Below are positions 43,848-51,929 of a DNA stretch of 64,000 bases, piece by piece. Below the pieces are notes generated by a model that was not told the origin of the DNA, did not search any database, and was given only the letters and a program-made list of their open reading frames with translations. The position numbers were made by a program, and so were the translations under genes. Source of the DNA: Arcticimaribacter sp002477625 (lineage in GTDB: Bacteria; Bacteroidota; Bacteroidia; Flavobacteriales; Flavobacteriaceae); contig OX044358.1 of NCBI GenBank assembly GCA_943846665.1, positions 1,922,001-1,986,000 of the forward strand, given 5' to 3'. Every line of letters starts with the position of its first letter. Position 1 is the stretch's first letter.

Positions 43848-44330
43848 ATGACGTTTCCAAGCTATATCGCAACACTTCCAAAGCCCGTCAAAATGTTTTT
43901 GTTTGCGTTTTTAGTTGCCTTATCTGTTGGTTATTTCTCAGGGCTTAATTTTGTTAGACAAACTGAGAGCACCACTCCACAGGGCGTTATAGAAAATTAC
44001 AACGGTAATGAAGATGTACCTGAGGCAGAAACCATGAAGTTTAAAAAAGGGAAGCGGGAAATGTTGACCATCATTCATACGCACATACTGTCTATTTCCT
44101 TTATTTTTTTCATGTTGGGAATTCTCGTTTGGGGAACAGAGCAATCCGTCAAATTCAAGACATTTTTAACGATTGAGCCTTTTGTTTCCGTCCTGCTTAC
44201 TTTCGGTGGAATTTATATGTTGTGGCTAGGCTATTCATTCTTTTCTTATGTTGTGATTTTTTCTGGGACCTTAATGACCTTGAGTTATGTCTTAGGTGTT
44301 TTTGTTGTTTTGAAGGATATTTTTAAATAA
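43848..44330 (+). CDS. Four-helix membrane protein with His-containing helix, hypothetical
   Basis: A 160-aa inner-membrane protein: helices at about 15-32, 77-97, 110-128 and 132-155. The second is preceded by MLTIIHTHILSISFIFFMLG with two His two residues apart, which could be heme or metal ligands (inference). The loop after helix 1 (NYNGNEDVPEAETMKFKKGK) is polar and likely periplasmic. No family recognised. It starts immediately after the FMN-binding gene, so the two surely share a transcript; a quinol- or cytochrome-linked reductase is conceivable. Confidence 0.65.
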   Translation: MTFPSYIATLPKPVKMFLFAFLVALSVGYFSGLNFVRQTESTTPQGVIENYNGNEDVPEAETMKFKKGKREMLTIIHTHILSISFIFFMLGILVWGTEQSVKFKTFLTIEPFVSVLLTFGGIYMLWLGYSFFSYVVIFSGTLMTLSYVLGVFVVLKDIFK

Positions 44331-44367
44331 AACCACAGAATAGTACTGTTTAACGCGTATTATTCCA

Positions 44368-44375
44368 TAATTTTG
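44368..44375 (+). promoter_or_regulatory. Possible -7 element of guaB
   Basis: TAATTTTG, 27 bases before the guaB ATG. No clear TTG at the expected spacing. Confidence 0.4.
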
Positions 44376-44402
44376 CTCGCAACTAATTTCTAAGCAGTTG
44401 CT

Positions 44403-45875
44403 ATGATTTCAAATAATCCAAAATTTGTCGAACAAGGTCTAACCTACGATGACGTACTTCTCGTTCCCGCATATTCAGAAGTTTTACCACGTGATGTAAA
44501 AATCAATACAAAGTTTTCTAGAAACATCCCGCTAAATATTCCTATAGTTTCTGCAGCCATGGATACGGTAACAGAAAGCCAAATGGCAATTGCTATGGCT
44601 CGAGAAGGTGGAATTGGCGTTCTTCATAAGAACATGACCATTGCAGAGCAGGCTGCCAAAGTGCGGATGGTAAAACGTTCGGAGTCTGGAATGATTTTAG
44701 ATCCTGTTGTCCTTCCTTTAACGGCAATAGTCGCAGATGCGAATAGAAACATGACCCAATACAAGATTGGTGGAATTCCAATAGTAGACGAGGAGGGTAA
44801 ATTGAGTGGGATTGTAACAAACCGAGATTTGCGTTTTGAGAAAAACGATCAACGCCCAATAACAGAGGTTATGACTTCTAAAAATCTAATAACGGTTAAG
44901 GAAGGAACTTCGTTGTCCGATGCGGAAGAGATTTTACAAAAACATAAAATAGAAAAATTACCTGTAATTGATGAGAATCGAAACTTAGTTGGTTTGATTA
45001 CATTCAGAGATATAACAAAGCATACCACTAAGCCCATTGCGAATAAAGATGCTTTTGGAAGACTTCGTGTTGCTGCAGCTGTTGGTGTAACTGCCGATGC
45101 AGTTGAACGAACACAAGCCCTTGTAAACGCAGGAGTTGATGCAATTGTAATTGACACAGCTCACGGCCATACTAAAGGTGTTGCTTCGGTTTTAAAAGAA
45201 GTTAAAGCTTCGTTTCCCGATCTTGACGTAGTTGTTGGAAATATAGCTACTGCTGCTGCTGCAAAATACTTAGTTGACTTGGGAGCCGATGCCGTAAAAG
45301 TTGGTATTGGACCCGGGTCTATTTGTACAACGCGTATCATAGCAGGAGTAGGATATCCCCAATTATCAGCTGTTCTTCAAGTCGCGGAAGCGATCAAGGA
45401 TAGTAGAGTACCCATTATTGCCGATGGTGGTATACGATATACCGGAGATATTCCAAAGGCAATTGCAGCTGGAGCATCTTGTGTTATGTTGGGAAGCTTA
45501 CTGGCTGGTACAAAAGAATCCCCAGGAGAGACCATCATTTTCGAAGGTCGAAAATTTAAATCTTATCGGGGTATGGGTTCTGTTGAAGCTATGAATAAAG
45601 GGAGTAAGGATCGTTATTTTCAAGATGTTGAAGACGACATCAAAAAATTAGTTCCCGAAGGTATTGTAGGCCGTGTGCCATACAAAGGAGAACTTGTAGA
45701 AAGCATCCATCAGTTTTTAGGAGGCTTAAAAGCGGGGATGGGGTATTGTGGTTCGGCTAATGTTGATGAATTAAGAGAGCAAGGAAAGTTTGTTCAACTA
45801 ACAGCTTCGGGGATTAGAGAAAGTCATCCGCATAACATTCAAATCACCAAGGAAGCCCCAAACTACAGTCCATGA
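44403..45875 (+). CDS. guaB: Inosine-5'-monophosphate dehydrogenase
   Basis: NAD-dependent oxidation of IMP to XMP, committed step of GMP synthesis. The 490-aa protein has the TIM-barrel start LTYDDVLLVPAYSEVLPRDV, a two-CBS Bateman module (about 95-215: IVTNRDLRFE, LPVIDENRNLVGLITFRDI), the catalytic Cys loop GIGPGSICTTRIIAGVGYPQ, the flap with GSVEAMNKGSKDRYFQ and the C-terminal SGIRESHPHNIQITKEAPNY. Own putative promoter; downstream genes are on a different unit. Confidence 0.98.
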   Translation: MISNNPKFVEQGLTYDDVLLVPAYSEVLPRDVKINTKFSRNIPLNIPIVSAAMDTVTESQMAIAMAREGGIGVLHKNMTIAEQAAKVRMVKRSESGMILDPVVLPLTAIVADANRNMTQYKIGGIPIVDEEGKLSGIVTNRDLRFEKNDQRPITEVMTSKNLITVKEGTSLSDAEEILQKHKIEKLPVIDENRNLVGLITFRDITKHTTKPIANKDAFGRLRVAAAVGVTADAVERTQALVNAGVDAIVIDTAHGHTKGVASVLKEVKASFPDLDVVVGNIATAAAAKYLVDLGADAVKVGIGPGSICTTRIIAGVGYPQLSAVLQVAEAIKDSRVPIIADGGIRYTGDIPKAIAAGASCVMLGSLLAGTKESPGETIIFEGRKFKSYRGMGSVEAMNKGSKDRYFQDVEDDIKKLVPEGIVGRVPYKGELVESIHQFLGGLKAGMGYCGSANVDELREQGKFVQLTASGIRESHPHNIQITKEAPNYSP

Positions 45876-45906
45876 TTTTTATTGGGTTGAATTGAAATTT
45901 AATCGA

Positions 45907-46239
45907 CTAGTTTGCGATTAACTTGTAGGTTTTGACATTGGTTTCGGTTTCAATACGCACGATGTACATATTGCCGGATTCCAAGGCAACAGGCTTTTTG
46001 AAATTTGCTAGGGATTCGTTGGAGAAGCGAGCAATCTCATTTCCAATGATACTGTAAATTTGAATCGATCCAGTACCCATTAAACCATCTATTTGGATTT
46101 GGCCATTGCTGTAAAATAATTTTACAATATCTTGAGTTGAAATTGAGCTTGCAGAAGAAATTAGCGGAGGGGAATTGCTGTACACTTTAGGGAAAGCGAG
46201 AAGTAAAATTAATAATAAAGAATACGTACTGGTTTTCAT
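45907..46239 (-). CDS. Small secreted protein, essentially a stand-alone T9SS sorting-type domain
   Basis: A 110-aa protein with signal peptide TYSLLLILLLAFPKVYS. After a short linker the rest (about 38-110) follows the Type IX secretion C-terminal domain pattern: VKLFYSNGQIQIDGL, SIQIYSIIGNEIARFSN, KPVALESGNMYIVRIETETN and the terminal VKTYKLIAN. There is no cargo in front. It might be a remnant of a larger secreted protein or a genuine small one. Recognition is by pattern; a profile search is needed to be sure. Confidence 0.65.
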   Translation of the reverse strand: MKTSTYSLLLILLLAFPKVYSNSPPLISSASSISTQDIVKLFYSNGQIQIDGLMGTGSIQIYSIIGNEIARFSNESLANFKKPVALESGNMYIVRIETETNVKTYKLIAN

Positions 46240-46412
46240 TCTTTCAATTATGCATGCAAGTTATTAATATTGTTGTTAATAAAAAAGGATTTATAAACAA
46301 TTAACACGCTGTTTATTAGTGGTTTAATAAAGTTATTAAGAATTTAAACATAAAAAGGTGTCAAATGACACAATAAATTTATTTTTTCTCGTTGTTATCA
46401 TTTAACAAATTT

Positions 46413-47312
46413 ATGCAAAAAGCAAGCCAATTTATTCGATCCAAAGTTCAACCTCTTTTTTTATATTGGATAGGAGCTGTAACCTTCCTTTTCTTTTTTG
46501 TTAGTGGTTGTGATCAGTTGTATAGTGAACAGCAAGATGTTGTTGTAGCGCGTGCTGGTAATTCCTATTTATATCGTTCTGAACTTAGAGAAAACATCAC
46601 TGTTTTTTCATCTAAAACGGATAGTATTATTCAATCTGAAAACTACATCAACAACTGGGCACGGAAGCAACTTCTCTTTGATCAAGCTATCATCAACCTC
46701 GAAATTGAAACTCAAAAGGAACTGGATGAATTAGTGAATTCATATCGTTCGGATTTGTGGAGTAGGAGTTATAAAGAATTTATTGTAAAATCGAATATTG
46801 ACACGGTGATAAGTAAGGCAGAAGTTGAGGCTTTTTACCAAGAAAATCAAAACAACTTCCGGTTGAATGAAATTATGGTCAACCTCCGCTACATTGCTTT
46901 ACCTTCAGAAAACATTGATTTATTGGAAATTAAAAATAAGCTGATTCGTTTTCAGGAAGAAGATGTTCGTTTTTTAGATTCGCTCACCTTCCAATTCAAT
47001 TCATACGAACTCAAAGACTCGTTGTGGCTCGCAAAAACAGAATTAATTCGGACACTTCCTATAATCAACGAAAATAACTTTGAAGACTACCTAAAAAAAT
47101 CACAATTTTTTCTTATTGAGGATGCTTTCGAAGTATATTTGCTTTTTGTAAACGATTATATTTTACGAAACGAAGTTGCTCCCCTGGTTTCGGTAGAAAA
47201 CACAATTCGTAAAATCGTTTTCAACAAAAGAAAGCTAGATTTCATTAAACAATTTGATAAAGAAATACTACAAGATGCAATACAAACAAAGAAATTTCAA
47301 CTCTACCGTTAA
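46413..47312 (+). CDS. Lipoprotein related to peptidyl-prolyl isomerase/SurA-type chaperones
   Basis: From the ATG at 46413 a 299-aa lipoprotein (the longer TTG start adds seven residues): signal WIGAVTFLFFFVSGC with Cys near residue 33, then DVVVARAGNSYLYRSELREN, a SurA_N-like helix-rich part, and a long coiled region. No complete parvulin domain is recognisable, so it is probably a chaperone-only paralogue of the downstream SurA-like protein. The last 38 bases overlap that gene. Envelope biogenesis role inferred. Confidence 0.75.
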   Translation: MQKASQFIRSKVQPLFLYWIGAVTFLFFFVSGCDQLYSEQQDVVVARAGNSYLYRSELRENITVFSSKTDSIIQSENYINNWARKQLLFDQAIINLEIETQKELDELVNSYRSDLWSRSYKEFIVKSNIDTVISKAEVEAFYQENQNNFRLNEIMVNLRYIALPSENIDLLEIKNKLIRFQEEDVRFLDSLTFQFNSYELKDSLWLAKTELIRTLPIINENNFEDYLKKSQFFLIEDAFEVYLLFVNDYILRNEVAPLVSVENTIRKIVFNKRKLDFIKQFDKEILQDAIQTKKFQLYR

Positions 47313-48684
47313 AACTGCTTTGCTGCTTTTCACAGCTTTTATTTTTAGTGTACAAACTTTTGCTCAAGGCCCTCTTGAAATTAAGAGTAGTTTCAAACGA
47401 ACCAAGATTGATGGGGTTTCCGCTGTTGTGGGAGACTATGTGATTTTAGATTCTGATATAGACAAAACCTTAGTCGATATGAAGTCGCAAGGGATTCCTA
47501 CCGATGGCATCGAACGTTGCCAGCTTTTGGGGAAGTTAATGGAAGACAAACTCTATGCTCACCATGCAGTTCAAGACAGTTTAGAAATTAGCGATTCTGA
47601 GGTATACAGCTATGTGGATCAGAGTATTGAATATTTTACGGAGCAATTAGGAAGCATTGAAAAAGTTCTTGAATTTTATAATAAACCTGACGAACTTTCT
47701 TTTAGAGAACAACTTTTTGAAATTAATAAACTTCAAAAATTAGCTGCTTTAATGCAGTCTGATATTGTTTCTAAGATCGAAATTACTCCCGAAGAAGTCC
47801 GAAGCTTTTTCGATCAAATCCCAAAAGAAGAATTACCTGTTTTTGGTACTGAAATTGAATTAGCTCAAATTGTAATCGAGCCTAAAGTTACTGATGAAGA
47901 AACGCAGCGTGTAGTTGAAAAACTAAAAGATTTTAAAAATGATGTTGAAGAAAAGGGTTTGAGTTTTGCATCTAAGGCTATTTTGTACTCTCAAGATCCA
48001 GGTTCTCGGTCTACAGGAGGGAAATATACGCTTTACAGAAAGCGTCCCCGAATGGTGAAAGAATTTAGAGATGTTGCTTTTGGTCTTGAAGAAGGAGAAA
48101 TCTCTAAGCCTTTTAAATCTGACTTTGGCTGGCATATTTTAACAGTAGATAAGATTAGAGGACAGCAGGTAGATGTGCGACATATTTTGTTGACACCAAA
48201 AGTTGATCCTGTCCAACTCAATGATTCCAAGAAAGTATTGGATACGATCCGTAAGCGTATTTTTGAAGAGGAAATTACTTTTTCTGATGCGGCCTTTAAT
48301 TTTTCAAGTGAAAAAGAAACCAGAAATAGCGGGGGTGTACTGCTCAACCCTGTAACAGGCGATACGCGATTCGAACTTACTAAGATGGATCCGACACTTT
48401 ACAATCAAGTGAGTAAGCTGAAAGAAGGTGAGATATCGCTTCCTCTGCTGGATGAAGATCGTTCGGGATTAAAAAAATACAAAATCATTAAGATTACAAA
48501 TCGTTTCGATGAGCATGTAGCAGATTATTCACAAGACTACACCCGTATTAAAGAACTTGCTTTAAAAGATAAGCAGTTGAAAGCTATCGAAAAATGGACC
48601 CAGGAAAAAATTGAAGATACTTACGTAAGTATTAGCAAGGATTATCGAGCTTGTGAATTCACAAACAATTGGTCTAAGAAGTAG
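47275..48684 (+). CDS. SurA-like periplasmic peptidyl-prolyl isomerase
   Basis: A 469-aa exported chaperone/isomerase. Start set at the ATG at 47275; a signal peptide (VKTALLLFTAFIFSVQTFAQ) precedes IDGVSAVVGDYVILDSDIDK, the SurA_N opening. Two parvulin-type domains follow: first with IELAQIVIEPK and GGKYTLYRKRPRMVKEFRDV then FGWHILTVDKIRGQ; second with VDVRHILLTPK, NSGGVLLNPVTGDTRFEL and FDEHVADYSQDY. Helps outer-membrane protein folding. Overlaps the upstream lipoprotein gene by 38 bases. Confidence 0.88.
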   Translation: MQYKQRNFNSTVKTALLLFTAFIFSVQTFAQGPLEIKSSFKRTKIDGVSAVVGDYVILDSDIDKTLVDMKSQGIPTDGIERCQLLGKLMEDKLYAHHAVQDSLEISDSEVYSYVDQSIEYFTEQLGSIEKVLEFYNKPDELSFREQLFEINKLQKLAALMQSDIVSKIEITPEEVRSFFDQIPKEELPVFGTEIELAQIVIEPKVTDEETQRVVEKLKDFKNDVEEKGLSFASKAILYSQDPGSRSTGGKYTLYRKRPRMVKEFRDVAFGLEEGEISKPFKSDFGWHILTVDKIRGQQVDVRHILLTPKVDPVQLNDSKKVLDTIRKRIFEEEITFSDAAFNFSSEKETRNSGGVLLNPVTGDTRFELTKMDPTLYNQVSKLKEGEISLPLLDEDRSGLKKYKIIKITNRFDEHVADYSQDYTRIKELALKDKQLKAIEKWTQEKIEDTYVSISKDYRACEFTNNWSKK

Positions 48685-48691
48685 ATCCAGA

Positions 48692-49138
48692 TTATTTAAA
48701 ATATTTCATCGGCACCCAAAGCATTCCAAAACATTCACCCCCACCTTTGTGAATGCTCTTGTGATGAATTTTATGTGCTCTTCGTAACCCTTTTGCATAT
48801 TTCGAGTTAGTGGATCGGAAAAGCTTAAAGCGTTGGTGTATGAAGATATCATGAACAATGAAATAGCTCATTCCGTAGGTAAAAATCCCCAGTGCCATCG
48901 GCAAACCAGCCCAGAAACCGTATTCTCCCCATAGAATGACGAGAGACATGCTCACAACGGCATAGAAAATAAAAAATAAATCGTTGCGCTCGAACCAAGA
49001 TCCATGGTCTTTCTTATGATGATCTTTGTGCAGATGCCATAAAAAACCGTGCATGATGTATTTATGAGAGAACCAAGCCATGAATTCCATGAAAAGAAAA
49101 GTAGCAACGTAAATTAAAATCCAAATAAAAGTAGCCAT
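48692..49138 (-). CDS. crtZ: Beta-carotene hydroxylase
   Basis: Membrane di-iron hydroxylase that adds 3-hydroxyl groups to beta-carotene to give zeaxanthin. The 148-aa protein has the full fatty-acid-hydroxylase histidine set: FSHKYIMHGFLWHLHKDHHK, HDIFIHQRFKLF and RRAHKIHHKSIH, plus four hydrophobic segments, matching CrtZ in length. It begins immediately after crtB (no gap), so it is in the same operon. crtY and crtI are absent nearby. Confidence 0.93.
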   Translation of the reverse strand: MATFIWILIYVATFLFMEFMAWFSHKYIMHGFLWHLHKDHHKKDHGSWFERNDLFFIFYAVVSMSLVILWGEYGFWAGLPMALGIFTYGMSYFIVHDIFIHQRFKLFRSTNSKYAKGLRRAHKIHHKSIHKGGGECFGMLWVPMKYFK

Positions 49139-49978
49139 CTATAGAGTATTGAATCGATAATTTAAATAAGACTGAGCCAGAACACTAATTTTTTGATAGT
49201 TGGGAACTCGAACACGAGTTTCCTTTATATGATTTGAAGGAATCTTCTTCAGTTTTCGTAACAGTTTGTGGTAATATTTATATGCAGTATAGACCCCAAA
49301 GCGGGCTTCGTTTGGGAGGTTTAAAATACCAATCAAACCTGCTTTGAAATCTGCCTCAATTTCATTTATGATTTTCAATTTCGCTTTTTCATCAAAACGC
49401 TTCAGGTCAATTTCTGGGAAGTAAGACCGTTCCAATCCCTCTTGATCGGCTTTTAAATCCCTTAAGAAATTTACCTTTTGAAAAGCAGATCCCAAGGCCA
49501 TCGCATACTCCTTGAGGGCATCATATTGTTCTGTATTCCCTTTCACAAAAACTTTTAGGCACATCAGTCCAACAACATCGGCGGATCCGTAAATGTATTC
49601 TTTATAGTCTTCTTGTGAGAGGTAATTTTTTTTATGCAAATCCCAACGCATACTTTTGAGAAAAGCTTTAACGTGTTCGATGTCTAGATTGTGGAGATGA
49701 TAGGTTTCTTGAAAGGAGTTTAGAATCGGATTTAAACTTATTTTGTGTTCTATGGCATGGAATAAGTCGCTCTCGAAACGATCCAGTAACTCTTCTTTAT
49801 TGAATGAATGAAAACTATCTACAATTTCATCAGCAAAGCGAACAAATCCATAAATGTTATAAATATCTTTTCGGATCGATCTGTGTAACATCTTGGTTGC
49901 TAATGAAAAAGAGGTACTGTAGGATACAGTAACAACCTTACTGCATTCATTCGATACGTTATCAAATAAAGTTTTCAT
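49139..49978 (-). CDS. crtB: Phytoene synthase
   Basis: Head-to-head condensation of two geranylgeranyl diphosphates to phytoene. The protein is 279 aa from the ATG at 49978. Motifs: TSFSLATKMLHRSIRKDIYN, YGFVRFADEIVDSF with the first Asp-rich motif, and YGSADVVGLMCLKVF then NFLRDLKADQEGLERSYFPE with the second. It is in front of crtZ. An in-frame TTG at 49999 is less likely as a start. The MerR-type regulator gene is 82 bases upstream. Confidence 0.93.
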   Translation of the reverse strand: MKTLFDNVSNECSKVVTVSYSTSFSLATKMLHRSIRKDIYNIYGFVRFADEIVDSFHSFNKEELLDRFESDLFHAIEHKISLNPILNSFQETYHLHNLDIEHVKAFLKSMRWDLHKKNYLSQEDYKEYIYGSADVVGLMCLKVFVKGNTEQYDALKEYAMALGSAFQKVNFLRDLKADQEGLERSYFPEIDLKRFDEKAKLKIINEIEADFKAGLIGILNLPNEARFGVYTAYKYYHKLLRKLKKIPSNHIKETRVRVPNYQKISVLAQSYLNYRFNTL

Positions 49979-50044
49979 TGATTTTTTTTGATCAAGCAAA
50001 AAATAGTAATCCGATATTCCGAAATTCTATGCCAGAATTATTTT

Positions 50045-50052
50045 CAAAATTA
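50045..50052 (-). promoter_or_regulatory. Possible -7 element of crtB-crtZ
   Basis: Minus-strand TAATTTTG in the 82-base gap between the MerR-type gene and crtB, 66 bases before the crtB ATG. The nearest upstream TTG is 13 bases away, shorter than the consensus. Regulation by the adjacent MerR protein would act here. Confidence 0.4.
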
Positions 50053-50060
50053 CATAAAAA

Positions 50061-50984
50061 TTATACAACTATAGTTGGTTCTAAGAACCTATGTTTAAAT
50101 TCTTCAAGACCCTTGAAGGCAAGGATTCTATCAGGAAGTTGTTCGGGGTCTAAATCATCTATTCTAGGGCCAAAAATAGATAAACGAGAATCACTTGTTT
50201 TTATAATCTGTTGTTCAAAGTTGGAGATGAAATCAGCAAGGACATCCTGATTTGGCTCTACAATACAAAAAGTAACGAAATGCAATTGTGAACTAAAACT
50301 CAAAAGAGTAGCCAGACTGTTAGTGGGAACCGATTGGCCTAAAAAGATAGTTTTGTAACCTTTGGATAGGAGCAGCTGATTTAAATATAAAATACTCAAT
50401 TCGTGAATCTCATTTTCAGGTAAAAACAACACAAAACAAGGCCCGTCTTCATTCGGTTTTATTGCGCTTTGGGCTAGGTGAGTTTGAGCGTGTATCTTTT
50501 GCTTGATGAGGTTTGTGATGAAGTGCTCGTGCGAGAGGCAGATGGCATTGGTTTGCCATAAAATCCCAAGTTCATGAAGCAGGGGTATAAAGACCTTCAT
50601 ATAGATGAAGTCAAAACCTTTTTCCACAAGCATTTCGTCAAAAGTGAGATCGAATAAAATGCTGTCAAAATTAACCATTGCAAGTTTCAATTTGTTAATT
50701 GACATCTGTTCTGATTTGGAAGTAAGGGCTAATTGGCGAACAAGTTGCGGAATTTCAGATTCCTCGTAAGCTGCTATTTTAGATATTTTATAACCGTTGT
50801 TGTAAAGTAAGGTAATGTTGAGAAGTTTTCTCAGGCTATCAAGCGAATATCTTCTGATGTTAGTATCGGTCCTTTCGGGTGAGAGAAGGTTGTATCTTTT
50901 TTCCCAAATCCGTAAGGTATGGGCTTTGATTCCTGAAATGTTTTCAAGATTCTTGATACTAAAACTGTTTTTAACTTTGCTCAT
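50061..50984 (-). CDS. MerR-family regulator with cobalamin-binding-like domain (CarH/LitR type)
   Basis: A 307-aa transcription factor. Residues 8-75 form a MerR winged helix (SIKNLENISGIKAHTLRIWE, NIRRYSLDSLRKLLNITLLY). The C-terminal two thirds resemble the B12 sensor of CarH: helix bundle with the cap motif W143-x9-E153-H154 (ILWQTNAICLSHEHF) followed by a Rossmann part in which the cobalamin ligand motif D/E-x-H-x-x-G reads E192-I-H194-E-L-S197. Such proteins repress carotenoid genes in the dark through adenosylcobalamin. Its position just before crtB-crtZ supports that role; light sensing is inference. Confidence 0.85.
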   Translation of the reverse strand: MSKVKNSFSIKNLENISGIKAHTLRIWEKRYNLLSPERTDTNIRRYSLDSLRKLLNITLLYNNGYKISKIAAYEESEIPQLVRQLALTSKSEQMSINKLKLAMVNFDSILFDLTFDEMLVEKGFDFIYMKVFIPLLHELGILWQTNAICLSHEHFITNLIKQKIHAQTHLAQSAIKPNEDGPCFVLFLPENEIHELSILYLNQLLLSKGYKTIFLGQSVPTNSLATLLSFSSQLHFVTFCIVEPNQDVLADFISNFEQQIIKTSDSRLSIFGPRIDDLDPEQLPDRILAFKGLEEFKHRFLEPTIVV

Positions 50985-51066
50985 TAGTTTAGCCTTTATT
51001 AAAAAAGATTAAACGAAAATACAAAATAAAATCAGAAGCTGTAAAACCCGGGGTTAAAAGATGAAG

Positions 51067-51150
51067 TGCGCACGAGAAGACTCGAACTTCCACGGCCCAA
51101 AGGCCACTAGCCCCTCAAGCTAGCGCGTCTACCAATTCCGCCACGTGCGC
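51067..51150 (-). tRNA. tRNA-Leu (anticodon GAG)
   Basis: 84 bases with long variable arm. Acceptor GCGCACG / CGTGCGC and discriminator A, anticodon stem CTAGC/GCTAG around TTGAGGG, T loop TTCGAGT. First in a cluster with two tRNA-Lys on the same strand. Confidence 0.93.
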
Positions 51151-51156
51151 GGTTAG

Positions 51157-51229
51157 TGACCTGGCTGGGGCTCGAACCCAGGACCCTCTCCTTAAAAGGG
51201 AGATGCTCTACCAACTGAGCTACCAGGTC
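51157..51229 (-). tRNA. tRNA-Lys (anticodon UUU), copy 1
   Basis: Acceptor GACCTGG / CCAGGTC plus A, anticodon loop CTTTTAA, T arm CTGGG-TTCGAGC-CCCAG. 73 bases, seven bases from tRNA-Leu. Confidence 0.94.
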
Positions 51230-51241
51230 TTAAAATTACAG

Positions 51242-51314
51242 TGATCTGGCTGGGGTTCGAACCCAGGACCCTCTCCTTAAAAGGGAGATGCTCTACCAGC
51301 TGAGCTACCAGATC
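51242..51314 (-). tRNA. tRNA-Lys (anticodon UUU), copy 2
   Basis: Acceptor GATCTGG / CCAGATC plus A, anticodon loop CTTTTAA. Differs from copy 1 at a few positions (acceptor pair 3-70, one D-loop base and one T-loop base). Confidence 0.94.
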
Positions 51315-51334
51315 GGTTTGGTATTTTAAGGCTG

Positions 51335-51342
51335 CAAATATA
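51335..51342 (-). promoter_or_regulatory. Probable -7 element of the tRNA-Lys-Lys-Leu cluster
   Basis: Minus-strand TATATTTG, 20 bases before the first tRNA (51314). The -33 half is weak. Confidence 0.5.
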
Positions 51343-51407
51343 CGTGCAAATATTAATAATTCATATTCTAAATCGCTAAATTTACTGCTGAATTTTAAAA
51401 TGATCTT

Positions 51408-51929
51408 TTGAAGAAAACGATTGTGCTTTTGGGGTATATGGGTTGTGGAAAATCTAGAGTTGGGAAGGCACTTTCGCAATGCATTGATATTCCATATGTT
51501 GACCTAGATTCTTTTATTGAGCAGCAAGAAAAAACAGCAATCAAAAGTATATTTAAAAGTAAAGGAGAGTTGTTTTTCAGAAAAATTGAACGTCAATATT
51601 TAGAACAATTACTTACTCAAAAAGAGCCAATCATCCTTTCTTTAGGTGGGGGAACACCTTGTTACTACGATTCAATGGATTATATAGTAGACGCCAATGC
51701 AATTAGCATTTATCTGAAAGCTAACCTTACAACTTTGAGCGATCGATTGTTTTTGGAAAAGGACAAGCGCCCCCTAATTTCTCATCTTCAAACCCAAGAA
51801 GAGTTGACCGAATTTATAGGAAAGCATTTATTCGAACGACTCCCATTCTATGGGAAAGCAAATCATATGCTATCGGTCGATACCGATTCTCCTGAACTGC
51901 TTGCCCTAAAGATTAAAGACTTAGTTTAG
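51408..51929 (+). CDS. aroK: Shikimate kinase
   Basis: ATP-dependent phosphorylation of shikimate in aromatic amino-acid synthesis. The 173-aa protein has Walker A LLGYMGCGKSRVGKAL, the shikimate-binding DLDSFIEQQEK and LSLGGGTPCYYDS, and the lid KDKRPLIS. The start is a TTG at 51408 (M-K-K-T-I-V-L-L); the ATG just upstream is out of frame. It overlaps the convergent phosphoribosyltransferase gene by nine bases. Confidence 0.93.
   Translation: MKKTIVLLGYMGCGKSRVGKALSQCIDIPYVDLDSFIEQQEKTAIKSIFKSKGELFFRKIERQYLEQLLTQKEPIILSLGGGTPCYYDSMDYIVDANAISIYLKANLTTLSDRLFLEKDKRPLISHLQTQEELTEFIGKHLFERLPFYGKANHMLSVDTDSPELLALKIKDLV

Noticed and set aside
51067..51314. tRNA cluster as an integration site for a mobile element
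   Set aside because: No integrase, no direct repeat of a tRNA end and no foreign-looking segment is adjacent.
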